A stretch of DNA of 25,613 bases, taken from IMG/VR virus record IMGVR_UViG_3300042465_004132, positions 1 to 25,613 of that record; one strand, 5' to 3'. Origin of the DNA: a virus. A program made the position numbers and the translations under genes. Below the pieces are notes generated by a model. That model was not told the origin of the DNA. It saw only the letters and a program-made list of their open reading frames with translations, and searched no databases. This document shows positions 12,628-19,977 of the stretch, one piece after another (position 1 is the stretch's first letter; each line of letters starts with the position of its first letter).

Positions 12628-14979
12628 ATGCGCCTCTTTCGTATCCTTGCCATCTGCTCGCTGGTCTTTTGGTGGACGCTTCTGCCCGTGGACTCAGCCT
12701 CGGCGAATAGCACTATTTCAGGGACAGTCAATGAAGGCGGGACTTTAACCCTCACCCCTCCACAGGGCTACAAAATTGGTGGGATTCAGTTTGCTTCTTA
12801 TGGCACACCAGTTAATTTTCAAATTGGCGAGTGTCACGCAAGCAATTCAACTACAAAAGTGGAACAGGCAATTAGCAACAACTCATTATCAATCTCCGCT
12901 ACCAACGATGTGTTTGGCGACCCTTGTTTGGGTGTGGGTAAACGCCTTAGTGTAATTCTTACGATTGAGCCATTAGTTGTTCAGCGTTCATTAAGCGCAC
13001 CATCAAATCTTCAAGGACAGATAGATGGTTCAACAGCAACAGTTAATTGGGACGCACCATCAGCGGGTAACACTCCAGTTGAGCGATACGCAATTTTTTG
13101 GTCTTACAATAATTGGGCAAGCGGATGGGCTATTGCTTCAACAACTCTTAGCGCTTCAATCTCAGGTATTCCAGCGGGAACGCAAGTACAAATAAAAGTC
13201 CGTGCCGATAATGATTCATTCGCGGTTTATTCAGGATGGTCTAACGAAATCAATTTACAAACAGCACCTAGTCCTGCTCCAACTCCGACTCCGACTCCAA
13301 CACCTGAACCATCTCCCTCAGAAACAGCAACGCCCCAACCGTCCCCAACACCGACACCAACAACAGAACCAACACCTTCTTCATCACCTTCACCTAGTCC
13401 TTCTCCAACTCCGACAACCTCTTCTCAATCGAACGAAGCATCACCTTCACCAACAGAAAGTCCAACGCCAAGCCCAAGCCCAACCCCAACAGAAACCACA
13501 ACGCCTGAGCCATCTCCTAGTCCCTCCACGGTTCCAACACCTCAACCAACTCCTCAGCCCTCTGTAAGTCCTGAGCCTTCTCCAAGTCCGTCACCTGAAC
13601 CAGCGGTGAGTCCTTCACCAACACCGTCGGAACCATCGCCCACTCCTTCTCCGACACCTCAACCAACATCGGAATCAACGCCTTCGCCAACTCCAAGCCC
13701 TGAACCTGTCGTAACTCCGACTCCTCAACCTGAACCGACCCCGCAACCTTCGCCGTCCACAACTGAACCCACACCTTCGCCATCGCCTACCCCAATTCCA
13801 ATTCCGTCACCTGAACCAAGTCCCGAACCAATCCCTGTTCCGAATCCAAACGATACCCCCGCGGTAGAGCCGACTCCAGTTCCAGTTCCGCAACCTGAAC
13901 CGATTCCGTCACCTGAACCTGAACCTGTTCCTGTTCCTGTTCCTGAACCCACTCCCATTCCGTCCCCTGAACCTGAGCCAAGTCCAAATCCCGTAGAGCC
14001 AATCGAACCTGCCCCTGAACCTGTACCGCTCCCCGAGCCTGAGCCAACTGCTCCGCCTGTTGAAGAACCTGCGCCTGAACCCGTTGAACCCCCAACGGAT
14101 ACTGCCCCGATAAATCCCATACCCGAACCACTACCACCTATTGACCCCGAACCACTAGAACCATTGCCACCAGTAGAAGAACCATCAGAACCTCCAGCGC
14201 CCGAACCAATCGAGCCACCTGTCGAGGAAGTTCCTGTCGAGGAACCACCAATCGAAGTCCCAGTAGAACCATTGCCAGTAGACCCACCGCAAGAAAATCC
14301 GTCCATAGAACCATTGGAAACCTCCGAAGTTATTGATGATGCTTTAGCGGATGGAAAGATTACACCCGCTGATGCTGAAGCGGTAGTTGATTCATTGATG
14401 GAAGATGGCAAAGTTACTCAAGCCGAAGCGACTGCTTTGATTGAAACTCTTTCAGATGGTGGCGCTTTAACTAAAGCCGAAGAGAGTCTTATTATCGATG
14501 CGCTTTCAGCCGATGGTGAAATTACTCAGAGTGAAGTAAACAATCTTTCTGAGACTCTTTCTCAAGATGGAAAATTCACTACGGCAGAAAAAGAACTTGT
14601 TGCTGAAGCACTTATTGAATCGGCAGATGGTCAAGCCGTAACTGTTGAGTCAATCGCCGAGGCTGGAATCACACTAGAGGATTTACCTGCCGAGACACCT
14701 GTTGAAGTTCGCCAAGATGAGAATGGCAACGAGGTTGTTATTACAGCCGAAGTCGCTGTTGCTTTAGAACTGCTCACATCGGCTGGAGACATTCTTACAG
14801 CCGTCTTTGAAAGCCCCGCACAATTACTTTTCGCTATCGGAAACCTTGGAGCAGATATGTCTCCTGAAGAACGCGAAGAAGCAAGTAAAACAATTATTGC
14901 CGCGACAATCGTTGGCAATATCGCTACGACTACAATGGCTACCGCAATCGGTAGTATTGGATATAGGAGACCAAATTGA
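12628..14979 (+). CDS. Secreted SUEL-lectin / FnIII / Pro-rich / EF-like repeat surface protein
   Basis: 783 aa from ATG 12628, chosen for the AAAGGG ribosome site 5 nt upstream. The order is: signal peptide (1-27, [21 protein letters not shown]); a SUEL-type galactose-binding lectin domain (about 30-113, with IQFASYGTP and [14 protein letters not shown]); a fibronectin type III domain (about 122-212); a proline-rich stalk of about 350 residues built from SP, TP and EP; five imperfect helix repeats of the type [19 protein letters not shown] (about 569-668), with EF-hand-like DGxIT loops; and a hydrophobic C-terminal helix (about 746-770) ending YRRPN. This is the plan of an anchored, wall-crossing adhesin. 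It reads against its neighbours. It may coat the infected cell, block further phages or aid adhesion. A tail fibre is less likely because of the signal peptide. Confidence 0.88.
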   Translation: MRLFRILAICSLVFWWTLLPVDSASANSTISGTVNEGGTLTLTPPQGYKIGGIQFASYGTPVNFQIGECHASNSTTKVEQAISNNSLSISATNDVFGDPCLGVGKRLSVILTIEPLVVQRSLSAPSNLQGQIDGSTATVNWDAPSAGNTPVERYAIFWSYNNWASGWAIASTTLSASISGIPAGTQVQIKVRADNDSFAVYSGWSNEINLQTAPSPAPTPTPTPTPEPSPSETATPQPSPTPTPTTEPTPSSSPSPSPSPTPTTSSQSNEASPSPTESPTPSPSPTPTETTTPEPSPSPSTVPTPQPTPQPSVSPEPSPSPSPEPAVSPSPTPSEPSPTPSPTPQPTSESTPSPTPSPEPVVTPTPQPEPTPQPSPSTTEPTPSPSPTPIPIPSPEPSPEPIPVPNPNDTPAVEPTPVPVPQPEPIPSPEPEPVPVPVPEPTPIPSPEPEPSPNPVEPIEPAPEPVPLPEPEPTAPPVEEPAPEPVEPPTDTAPINPIPEPLPPIDPEPLEPLPPVEEPSEPPAPEPIEPPVEEVPVEEPPIEVPVEPLPVDPPQENPSIEPLETSEVIDDALADGKITPADAEAVVDSLMEDGKVTQAEATALIETLSDGGALTKAEESLIIDALSADGEITQSEVNNLSETLSQDGKFTTAEKELVAEALIESADGQAVTVESIAEAGITLEDLPAETPVEVRQDENGNEVVITAEVAVALELLTSAGDILTAVFESPAQLLFAIGNLGADMSPEEREEASKTIIAATIVGNIATTTMATAIGSIGYRRPN
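13264..14310 (+). repeat. Low-complexity proline stalk coding repeats
   Basis: About 350 codons of short degenerate units: first SPTP/SPSP type, then EPxPxP type, with glutamate increasing towards the 3' end. Typical of an extended, wall-spanning linker. Length is likely to vary between relatives by repeat slippage. Confidence 0.9.
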
Positions 14980-15143
14980 AAGACTTCTTAAATGACCTCA
15001 TCGGTCAAATATGGACAATGCTCGGAATGTTTGTTGCTTGGATTCTTGTTGATGGTGTTGCTAAAAATATCGTGGGCTACGCAATCCTAATTACTTTTGG
15101 TGTTTGGGTTTTGACTTATCCTCTTCGTCGAAAGAAAGATTAG
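14976..15143 (+). CDS. 55-aa two-helix membrane protein (TTG start)
   Basis: Begins at TTG 14976-14978, overlapping the lectin gene stop (TTGA), with AGGAG 6 nt upstream. Sequence [23 protein letters not shown]... to ...[13 protein letters not shown]. It has two membrane helices (about 13-29 and 33-50) and a basic cytoplasmic end, the size and plan of a small holin or an assembly partner for the anchored lectin. It overlaps the 3' end of the convergent holin gene by 53 nt. Coupling to the lectin gene suggests a shared membrane task. Two membrane proteins back to back might form a holin/antiholin pair, which is inference. Confidence 0.75.
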   Translation: MKDFLNDLIGQIWTMLGMFVAWILVDGVAKNIVGYAILITFGVWVLTYPLRRKKD

Positions 15144-15381
15144 CCTCTTCTGATTTAGCAAACGGACTAAAGGCTCCGTTGATTTCATCGAGAGTTAGTT
15201 TCCCGTCATCAAGATATTCACGGGCTAATCTCTCTGCCACGGATGCGACTGCCAACAGCCCTGCCATTGATAGCGATACCCAAGTATCAATCCCAACGAT
15301 AGCCCCTGCGCCCAAGGTGCCAAGAGCGCCGACAGTAAAAACCGCAACCATTCGGCGCAAGATGTCTTGGACTTTTTTCAT
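15091..15381 (-). CDS. Holin-like membrane protein
   Basis: 96 aa. RRMVAVFTVGALGTLGAGAIVG and WVSLSMAGLLAVASVAERLA form two membrane helices, followed by REYLDDGKLTLDEINGAF, a conserved cytoplasmic signature of actinophage holins that resembles an EF-hand loop, and a charged tail. Holins form membrane lesions that time lysis and let the endolysin reach the wall. It is convergent with the 55-aa two-helix gene and downstream of the metallopeptidase gene. Confidence 0.8.
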   Translation of the reverse strand: MKKVQDILRRMVAVFTVGALGTLGAGAIVGIDTWVSLSMAGLLAVASVAERLAREYLDDGKLTLDEINGAFSPFAKSEEANLSFDEEDKSKPKHQK

Positions 15382-15395
15382 GCCCCGATTCTATC

Positions 15396-15926
15396 TCATG
15401 CCACATCCTTCATCTTTTGCTTGAGAGTTTCTTGGCGTTCCTTCTCAGCCTTGAACCATTCGATTTGAGACTTTGGCAATCTTGCTTTTGATAGTTTGCC
15501 ATTCTCTCCAACCAATCGAACTCCCTGAAGATGGAATCCTGCTTGTAACTTATCGGCATCTTCTTTGCCCATAACATTTCGAACTAAGTCGAGTAAGCAG
15601 GTAGCGAACTTTGCTCCGTGGCTCCATCGGTCATTTGATAAGTGATGTGCTAACTCATGTAATATGACAAACTTTTGTCTGCCCCACTTTGGTAACAGGA
15701 TTACATATTGACCGTGGCGGAATGTAGCGCCAGCGCTTCTTCGACCTCTGCCATCTAAAACTACGATTGGTCGATTCCAGCCGTATTTGTCCTTGATGTA
15801 CTTTCGAGCAAGAACTTTGTCTACGAACTTTTGACACTCTTTCAAAGAGAACTCTTCATGAATTTTCTTTAACTGAGCCTCGCCTCGATAAACTCGAGTG
15901 GTTTGGTCTCTATCTTGGAAAGCCAT
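15396..15926 (-). CDS. Zinc metallopeptidase-like protein (HExxH)
   Basis: 176 aa. The motif VILHELAHHLSNDRWSHGAKF holds HELAH (H90, E91, H94) and a distal H103-G, the elongated HExxHxxxxxxxxHG zinc site of metzincin- or SprT-like peptidases. Strands before it (IVVLDGRGRRSAGATFRHGQ, YVILLP) fit the SprT-like/minimal gluzincin fold. No signal peptide, so it acts in the cytoplasm. Relatives are common in actinophages with unknown targets. Start ATG 15926 has GAGAGGGGG upstream and a strong conserved promoter at 15948-15966. Confidence 0.85.
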   Translation of the reverse strand: MAFQDRDQTTRVYRGEAQLKKIHEEFSLKECQKFVDKVLARKYIKDKYGWNRPIVVLDGRGRRSAGATFRHGQYVILLPKWGRQKFVILHELAHHLSNDRWSHGAKFATCLLDLVRNVMGKEDADKLQAGFHLQGVRLVGENGKLSKARLPKSQIEWFKAEKERQETLKQKMKDVA

Positions 15927-15947
15927 ATCTTCCCCCTCTCATTACCC

Positions 15948-15966
15948 ATTATACCAAATGGGGGTT
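15948..15966 (-). promoter_or_regulatory. Conserved operator/promoter (site 5)
   Basis: The complement reads AACCCCCATT-TGG-TATAAT: element 957-966, extended -10 at 948-956. The element lies in a perfect ACCAAA-N6-TTTGGT inverted repeat. It drives the metallopeptidase gene and is divergent from site 6. Confidence 0.7.
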
Positions 15967-16070
15967 TGGTAATAAACCAAACTTGAGTCGGCTAGGCTCA
16001 ACTTTCCCGCGACACGCCACGGATTCGCCCGATTAGGTGGCTAAAACTGTCTTTCTTGATTGGCTTTATT

Positions 16071-16089
16071 AACCCCCGTTTGGTATACT
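16071..16089 (+). promoter_or_regulatory. Conserved operator/promoter (site 6)
   Basis: AACCCCCGTT-TGG-TATACT: element 071-080, extended -10 at 081-089, same spacing as site 5. It heads the 16117-16574 operon. Confidence 0.7.
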
Positions 16090-16116
16090 CAGAGATGTCC
16101 GAGAGGAGGACATGAA

Positions 16117-16251
16117 ATGGAAAAGTGCGTGAAATGTAAAGTCGCCATTGAAAAGATGGAAGTCTTTCCAAAAGGCGTTTGCTTGGCTTGTTATGCGGTG
16201 GAGTTCGAAAAGGAATTCCAAAGCGCGTTGAAAATTGCGAGGTTAAAGTAA
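16117..16251 (+). CDS. 44-aa two-CxxC zinc-binding microprotein
   Basis: MEKCVKCKVAIEKMEVFPKG... with C4-x2-C7 and C22-x2-C25, then a charged helix. The start is fixed by GGAGG 7 nt upstream; the ATG 3 nt before it is in another frame and stops at once. The stop shares one base with the next start (TAATG). It has the same size and metal plan as the zinc-ribbon protein at 10892. Function unknown. Confidence 0.75.
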   Translation: MEKCVKCKVAIEKMEVFPKGVCLACYAVEFEKEFQSALKIARLK

Positions 16252-16574
16252 TGAGTCTTGACTATAAAAACTGGAGTTACGGTGAAACTTCAATTTCTTC
16301 CGACACAGATACAGTCGAAAGAGCATTGATGAGTGGTGAAGTAAAAGTAGAAGCGCCAAGCGCATCTGATTTGAGATGGGCATTGGAGTGGTTGGCTACT
16401 TATCAATCAGCAGACCACAAAGAGTTAGCACAGGCTTTCGGTAATGTGATTGCCTTCTTGGAATTGACTGCTCAATCAAAAGAGAAGCGTTCCAACTTGG
16501 CTCAAGCAAAAAAGAAGTTTGCCGAGGCTAACGGAATTCCTGTGTCGCAGGTCAGAATTAACAGGAATAACTAA
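16251..16574 (+). CDS. 107-aa conserved phage-type protein
   Basis: MSLDYKNWSYGETSISSDTD... with an SDLRWALEWLATYQSADHKE helix, AFGNVIAFLELTAQ, and a basic C-terminal helix ending VSQVRINRNN. I have seen this helical plan in actinophage early regions but no function is known. The start is taken at 16251, where ATG overlaps the previous stop; a longer frame from 16179 would run through the zinc gene and is rejected. Confidence 0.75.
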   Translation: MSLDYKNWSYGETSISSDTDTVERALMSGEVKVEAPSASDLRWALEWLATYQSADHKELAQAFGNVIAFLELTAQSKEKRSNLAQAKKKFAEANGIPVSQVRINRNN

Positions 16575-16592
16575 CCCTAGTTATGATATACT
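16573..16592 (+). promoter_or_regulatory. Conserved operator/promoter (site 7)
   Basis: AACCCTAGTT-A-TGA-TATACT: element 573-582, extended -10 at 584-592. It heads the three-gene set 16618-17488. Confidence 0.7.
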
Positions 16593-16617
16593 CAGATTGT
16601 CTTAGAGAGGAGACAAA

Positions 16618-16950
16618 ATGACAAAGCAAGAAGGTCGTCCATTTAACGAGGATGAACTCATTAACCAAATAGGTCGTATGAACATCTTCGCCATCTCAGG
16701 TGGTCGCGTCGGAGTTACAAAAAATAACCAAGGCGAAACTGTCGAGATTGAATTAAAAGTATCTAACGGTTATCGCGTTGTAATCTCTTTAGGTTGGAAC
16801 GACGAATACATAGTAAGCCGTCAGTTCGTTCGTAACGGTGTTGTATATGACAAAGGCACCGTAGAAGGTGTCTACTGCGAAAATGTTGGAGAAGTTGCTT
16901 ACAAAGCATCTTGCTTCAGAAATGTTGAATTCGGAAAGGTGAGTGCGTAA
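16618..16950 (+). CDS. 110-aa small phage protein
   Basis: MTKQEGRPFNEDELINQIGR..., with GGRVGVTKNNQGETVEIELK and RVVISLGWNDEYIVSRQFVR: mostly beta strands. No catalytic motif. Ribosome site GAGAGGAG and a strong promoter upstream. The stop shares a base with the next ATG (TAATG). Function unknown. Confidence 0.78.
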   Translation: MTKQEGRPFNEDELINQIGRMNIFAISGGRVGVTKNNQGETVEIELKVSNGYRVVISLGWNDEYIVSRQFVRNGVVYDKGTVEGVYCENVGEVAYKASCFRNVEFGKVSA

Positions 16951-17336
16951 TGACTAAAATCAAAATCACTTGGAAAGCGTTTGGCGATAATGTCGAGCGC
17001 GGACGCTTCATCAGTAGCGTTGAACTAGAACTGCCAAAGCAGGTCAGCGATGACTTTAGAATCTGCGAGGCAATTTACAAGGTGACAAACCTTCAAGGTG
17101 AACTCGCTGACTTCGGCGCTTCACTAGCGGAAATCAATCTATGGAAAACAATCGAATCAAAGTTGTCTCCAACTAGAACTCACACATCCCTTTCAGTAGG
17201 CGATGAGGTTGAGATTGATGGTCGCGCTTATATCTGCGCTGACCTTGGATTTATCAAGGTATCGGAGGCAGAAATTAGAACTTTTCCTGACGGAACAGTT
17301 TGGTCTATTTTGAAGAAAGCAGAGGTAAGCGCATGA
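16950..17336 (+). CDS. 128-aa small phage protein
   Basis: [20 protein letters not shown]..., beta-rich, with [20 protein letters not shown] in the first half and [20 protein letters not shown] in the second, a short SH3-like segment. No enzyme motif seen. It overlaps both neighbours (TAATG before, ATGA after). Function unknown. Confidence 0.78.
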   Translation: MTKIKITWKAFGDNVERGRFISSVELELPKQVSDDFRICEAIYKVTNLQGELADFGASLAEINLWKTIESKLSPTRTHTSLSVGDEVEIDGRAYICADLGFIKVSEAEIRTFPDGTVWSILKKAEVSA

Positions 17337-17488
17337 ACTTAATCGAAGCAAAGAAGATTGTTGGCAACCAGCCAACTTGGGCTTTGAAGAACATGGTCAA
17401 GGCTCTTAATATGTTGCCATGGCGCAATACGCCCGAGGACGAGCAAAGACTTCTCGCCGCAAAGATTGTGCTAAAAGAAAGAAAATAA
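17333..17488 (+). CDS. 51-aa helical small protein
   Basis: [20 protein letters not shown]..., with [20 protein letters not shown]: two to three helices. The pattern W.LknMvkAL.mLPwlNT.ee..rL.AAk.vL is one I associate with a recurrent actinophage microprotein of unknown role. The start ATG overlaps the previous stop (ATGA). An upstream in-frame start at 17300 lies inside the previous gene and is rejected. Confidence 0.72.
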   Translation: MNLIEAKKIVGNQPTWALKNMVKALNMLPWRNTPEDEQRLLAAKIVLKERK

Positions 17489-17502
17489 TGTAAACTGGGG
17501 TT
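17489..17502 (+). promoter_or_regulatory. Conserved operator/promoter, overlapping type (site 8)
   Basis: TG-TAAACT-GGGGTT: a -10 box (491-496) overlapped by the element AACTGGGGTT (493-502). It is a perfect inverted repeat, TAAAC-TGGG-GTTTA. It lies just upstream of the deacetylase gene and its GAGAGGAG ribosome site. Confidence 0.6.
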
Positions 17503-17522
17503 TAATAACGAGAGGAGTAACA

Positions 17523-18446
17523 ATGGAACACGCAATTTTAGTTCATTCGCCTGAGTATGCGAATTGGATTTTCGACAAGACGCATCCAACTCAAGGACGA
17601 AGGTTTCTCCATGCTCGTAATCAAGTCATGCTGGAATCACAAAAGCGTCAGTTAAATGTTTGGGAGATAGAACCTCAACCATGTTCAACCGATGACCTAC
17701 ACCTCATTCATGAGATGGGCTATGTTTTTGATGTAACTGTTCGCGGTGAGTGCGATGAATGGGTAGGACAACGCCACGACCTAGGTGAGTTAGCCAAGAT
17801 GTTTGTGAGCGGTACTTTGACTGCCCTAGATGTTTTGCTTGATAAGAAAACTTTGCTTGCTGTTAATTTCGCTGGAGCCAAGCACCATGCGATGCGTGAC
17901 CATGCCAGCGGGTTCTGCGTCTTTGCTGATTTTGCTATCGCCGCAACTAAAGCGACGAATGAATATGACCAGCGAATTGCTATCTTTGATTGCGATGCTC
18001 ACCATGGTGACGGTACAGAGATGCTACTCAAATCCAATAAGAATGTTCTGACTTATTCAGTTCATGAGTATGGGATTTTTCCAGGCACGGGTTTACTTAG
18101 CGACTGGAAGAATCGCGCTTACAACTTCCCGCTTGCTCCAAAGTCAGGTGATGATGCTTTACTCAGCGCTACCGAGGGATTCCTTCAAGCGTGTGAAGAG
18201 TTTCAACCTACAATGATTTTTGTTGCGTGTGGTGCGGATGGTTTAGCCGATGACCCACTATCGAATCTCATGTATACGCCCGAGGGATATTTCAACTCCA
18301 TGCGCCTTATCCGTGAACAGTTCTACAATACGCCAATTCTTCTTGGCGGGGCTGGTGGTTACCTTCCTGATACGGGAACTCCCGAGGTATGGAAAAACGC
18401 CACGCTTGGATTGATGGCTGTTCAAACCGAGGTTGTAAAACCCTAA
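17523..18446 (+). CDS. Histone-deacetylase-family enzyme (AcuC/APAH-like)
   Basis: 307 aa, near the full length of a bacterial deacetylase. All active-site signatures of the zinc-dependent arginase-fold deacetylases are present: AGAKHHAMRDHASGFC (H121, H122), FDCDAHHGDGTE (D156, D158, H160, H161), GTG (188-190), ACGADGLADDPLSN (D239 as third zinc ligand) and LGGAGGY (Y280, the transition-state tyrosine). By family, the enzyme removes acetyl groups from lysine side chains, polyamines or small amides. It should be active, in the cytoplasm. ATG 17523 has GAGAGGAG upstream and its own conserved promoter. It leads a set with the GP88-family and proteasome-like genes. The substrate cannot be read from sequence. 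Confidence 0.93.
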   Translation: MEHAILVHSPEYANWIFDKTHPTQGRRFLHARNQVMLESQKRQLNVWEIEPQPCSTDDLHLIHEMGYVFDVTVRGECDEWVGQRHDLGELAKMFVSGTLTALDVLLDKKTLLAVNFAGAKHHAMRDHASGFCVFADFAIAATKATNEYDQRIAIFDCDAHHGDGTEMLLKSNKNVLTYSVHEYGIFPGTGLLSDWKNRAYNFPLAPKSGDDALLSATEGFLQACEEFQPTMIFVACGADGLADDPLSNLMYTPEGYFNSMRLIREQFYNTPILLGGAGGYLPDTGTPEVWKNATLGLMAVQTEVVKP

Positions 18447-18463
18447 GCGTTACGATTGGTGCC

Positions 18464-19186
18464 ATGAACCCACCAAAAAAACTGCTGACACAAAACAGCG
18501 AGTTAAAGCCTGACGGAATCTTTAACTGGACTCTTCCTGCTTTCGCTATCAAATTAACTGACGGCTCTAACTTTAATGTGTGTCCGCAAGCGGGTGCGTG
18601 TTCTAGTTTTTGTTATGCGAGGAATGGCACTTATCTTTTTAGCAATGTGCGCTCGCGTCATATCTTGAATCTCGAGTATGTGTTGAACTATCCCGAGCAA
18701 TGGTTTGAGCAGATGTTGGCTGAAGTCCAAAAGCCAAAGATGGTTGGTAAGCATATTCGGATTCACGATGCTGGAGATTTCTTCTCTGAAGATTATCTCA
18801 ACCTATGGTTGAAGATTGCTCGCTTAACTCCCGAGGTAACTTTCTACTGCTACACAAAAGAGGTTGCGCTATTCAAGAAAGTCGTAGAGCCTGATTGCCC
18901 TGCTAACTTTCGCTACCTTTACAGTATGGGCGGAAAGCAAGACCACCTGATTGACAAAGAGACTGACCGCCATGCTGAAGTCTTTCCCGATGATGTCGCT
19001 ATCTTGGATGCTGGATATTCAAGCCAAGATGCGAGCGACTTATTGGCTATCACTTTGCCAAGTAATAAAATCGGCATACCTGCCAACAACATCCGCCACT
19101 TCAATAAAAAGTTGGCTGGTCGTACTTTCGGCGATGTTCAAGATGAGATTGACCAAAAGCGCAGAGTGAAACTTAGCGGGTCATAG
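18464..19186 (+). CDS. GP88-family phage protein (Cys motif, radical-SAM-like)
   Basis: 240 aa from ATG 18464, 17 nt after the deacetylase stop; an earlier frame from 18389 would overlap that gene by 58 nt and is rejected. Motifs: NVCPQAGACSSFCYARNGTY (C40, C46, C50), VGKHIRIHDAGDFFSEDYLN (98-101 IRIH, then DAGDFF), VTFYCYTKE and GIPANNIRHF. This matches the phage family I know as gene product 88. The CxxxxxCxxxCYA cluster and the barrel-like strand order recall radical-SAM or DUF5131-type proteins, but the spacing is not the classical CxxxCxxC, so chemistry is uncertain. Its stop overlaps the next start (TAGTG). Confidence 0.8.
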   Translation: MNPPKKLLTQNSELKPDGIFNWTLPAFAIKLTDGSNFNVCPQAGACSSFCYARNGTYLFSNVRSRHILNLEYVLNYPEQWFEQMLAEVQKPKMVGKHIRIHDAGDFFSEDYLNLWLKIARLTPEVTFYCYTKEVALFKKVVEPDCPANFRYLYSMGGKQDHLIDKETDRHAEVFPDDVAILDAGYSSQDASDLLAITLPSNKIGIPANNIRHFNKKLAGRTFGDVQDEIDQKRRVKLSGS

Positions 19187-19746
19187 TGACAACAATCCTT
19201 GCTGTTCAACATTCTGACAAAGTTTCTTTAGGCGCTGACTCGCAGGTAACTGCTGGCAATGGGCGAACTGCTAACCATCCTCAGATGGTCAAGATAAGTC
19301 AGAAAGGCGATTACATAATCGCGGGTGCTGGAGAATGTGCGCCTTGCGATATTGCTCAACATATATGGATTCCGCCAACTCCCACGGTCAAAGATTGGAA
19401 TAACCTTTACCATTTTATGATTGCCAAAGTTGTCCCGTCCTTGAAAGCCTGTTTCAAAGAGAATGAATACAAGTGGGACGCCGATGATGATGAAGCAAAG
19501 TTCTCTTTCCTGATTGCCCTTGGTGGTGAGATATTCGAGATAGCCGATGACTTCTCGGTGTGCTTGGACTCAAAAGGTTTCTATGGTGTCGGCTCGGGTT
19601 CTAGTTATGGAATCGGTGCGCTATCGGCTGGAGCCTCTCTAGCCAAGGCTCTCAAGATAAGTTCGGACAATGACGCCTACACATCTGCCCCATTTATTTA
19701 TTTCCATCAACAAAAGCGTAAGGTTGCCAACTCAACTAAAAAGTAG
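19186..19746 (+). CDS. HslV/20S-proteasome-like Ntn hydrolase
   Basis: 186 aa, GTG start overlapping the previous stop (TAGTG). After removal of Met the chain begins TTILAVQHSDKVSLGADSQV, as in HslV. Thr1 is the nucleophile of this family; D17 aligns with the conserved Asp and the lysine of MVKIS (K35 from Thr1) with Lys33 of proteasomes. YIIAGAGECAPCDI matches the GxAG strand and FYGVGSGSSYGIGALSAG the GSG...A turn before the long helix. So the fold and catalytic set of a self-compartmentalised threonine protease seem complete. No HslU-like or other ATPase gene is in the window. It may use a host unfoldase, act alone, or be an Anbu-like variant. Length is usual for HslV. Confidence 0.85.
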   Translation: MTTILAVQHSDKVSLGADSQVTAGNGRTANHPQMVKISQKGDYIIAGAGECAPCDIAQHIWIPPTPTVKDWNNLYHFMIAKVVPSLKACFKENEYKWDADDDEAKFSFLIALGGEIFEIADDFSVCLDSKGFYGVGSGSSYGIGALSAGASLAKALKISSDNDAYTSAPFIYFHQQKRKVANSTKK

Positions 19747-19753
19747 TATCCTC

Positions 19754-19772
19754 AACCCTAGTTGTATATCCT
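19754..19772 (+). promoter_or_regulatory. Conserved operator/promoter, weaker -10 (site 9)
   Basis: AACCCTAGTT (754-763) followed by GTA and TATCCT (767-772). It precedes the 61-aa membrane protein gene with a GAGAGGA ribosome site. Confidence 0.5.
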
Positions 19773-19791
19773 TACAACATGAGAGGAATCT

Positions 19792-19977
19792 ATGGAAAAC
19801 CAACAAGAGATGATTGACCAAAAGTTCAGTCAGATTGTAAACAAGCCAACAATTAAGATGAAGCGTCCACCAGCAAAGTTCCCTGAACTTCGTTATCTAT
19901 GGGGCGTTACCCTCTTGGGTAGTTTTGTCTTGATAGTTATTAGTTCGGTAATTACTTCGATTATCGAAGCCCTGTAA
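19792..19977 (+). CDS. 61-aa C-terminal single-pass membrane protein
   Basis: MENQQEMIDQKFSQIVNKPT... to ...VLIVISSVITSIIEAL. It has a soluble basic N-terminal half and one membrane helix (about 36-58, YLWGVTLLGSFVLIVISSVI), so it is tail-anchored with the N-terminus inside. Ribosome site GAGAGGAA. It follows the proteasome-like gene but has its own conserved promoter. No family recognised. Its end overlaps a doubtful convergent frame. Confidence 0.75.
   Translation: MENQQEMIDQKFSQIVNKPTIKMKRPPAKFPELRYLWGVTLLGSFVLIVISSVITSIIEAL

Noticed and set aside
13202-13567. 121-aa His/Leu/Gln-rich frame on the plus strand
   Set aside because: Out-of-frame shadow of the same proline repeat DNA.
13264-14310. 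Repeat array, considered as CRISPR or tandem repeat element
   Set aside because: Units are degenerate codons of a (S/T/E)P stalk in one open frame, without constant repeats or spacers.
13725-14411. 228-aa Gly/Ser-rich frame on the minus strand
   Set aside because: It is the reverse reading of the proline-rich stalk codons of the lectin gene; composition follows from the repeats and there is no ribosome site.
16071-16080. The AAC-N4-GTT element as a LexA site
   Set aside because: The half-site geometry is the same as in the LexA box, but the C/G flanks are missing and the CCC core is conserved, which LexA sites do not require; the true LexA-like box is at 20819-20832.
18389-18463. Longer N-terminus for the GP88-family protein
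   Set aside because: It would overlap the deacetylase gene by 58 nt and add 25 residues that look like shadow sequence; the ATG at 18464 fits the family start better.
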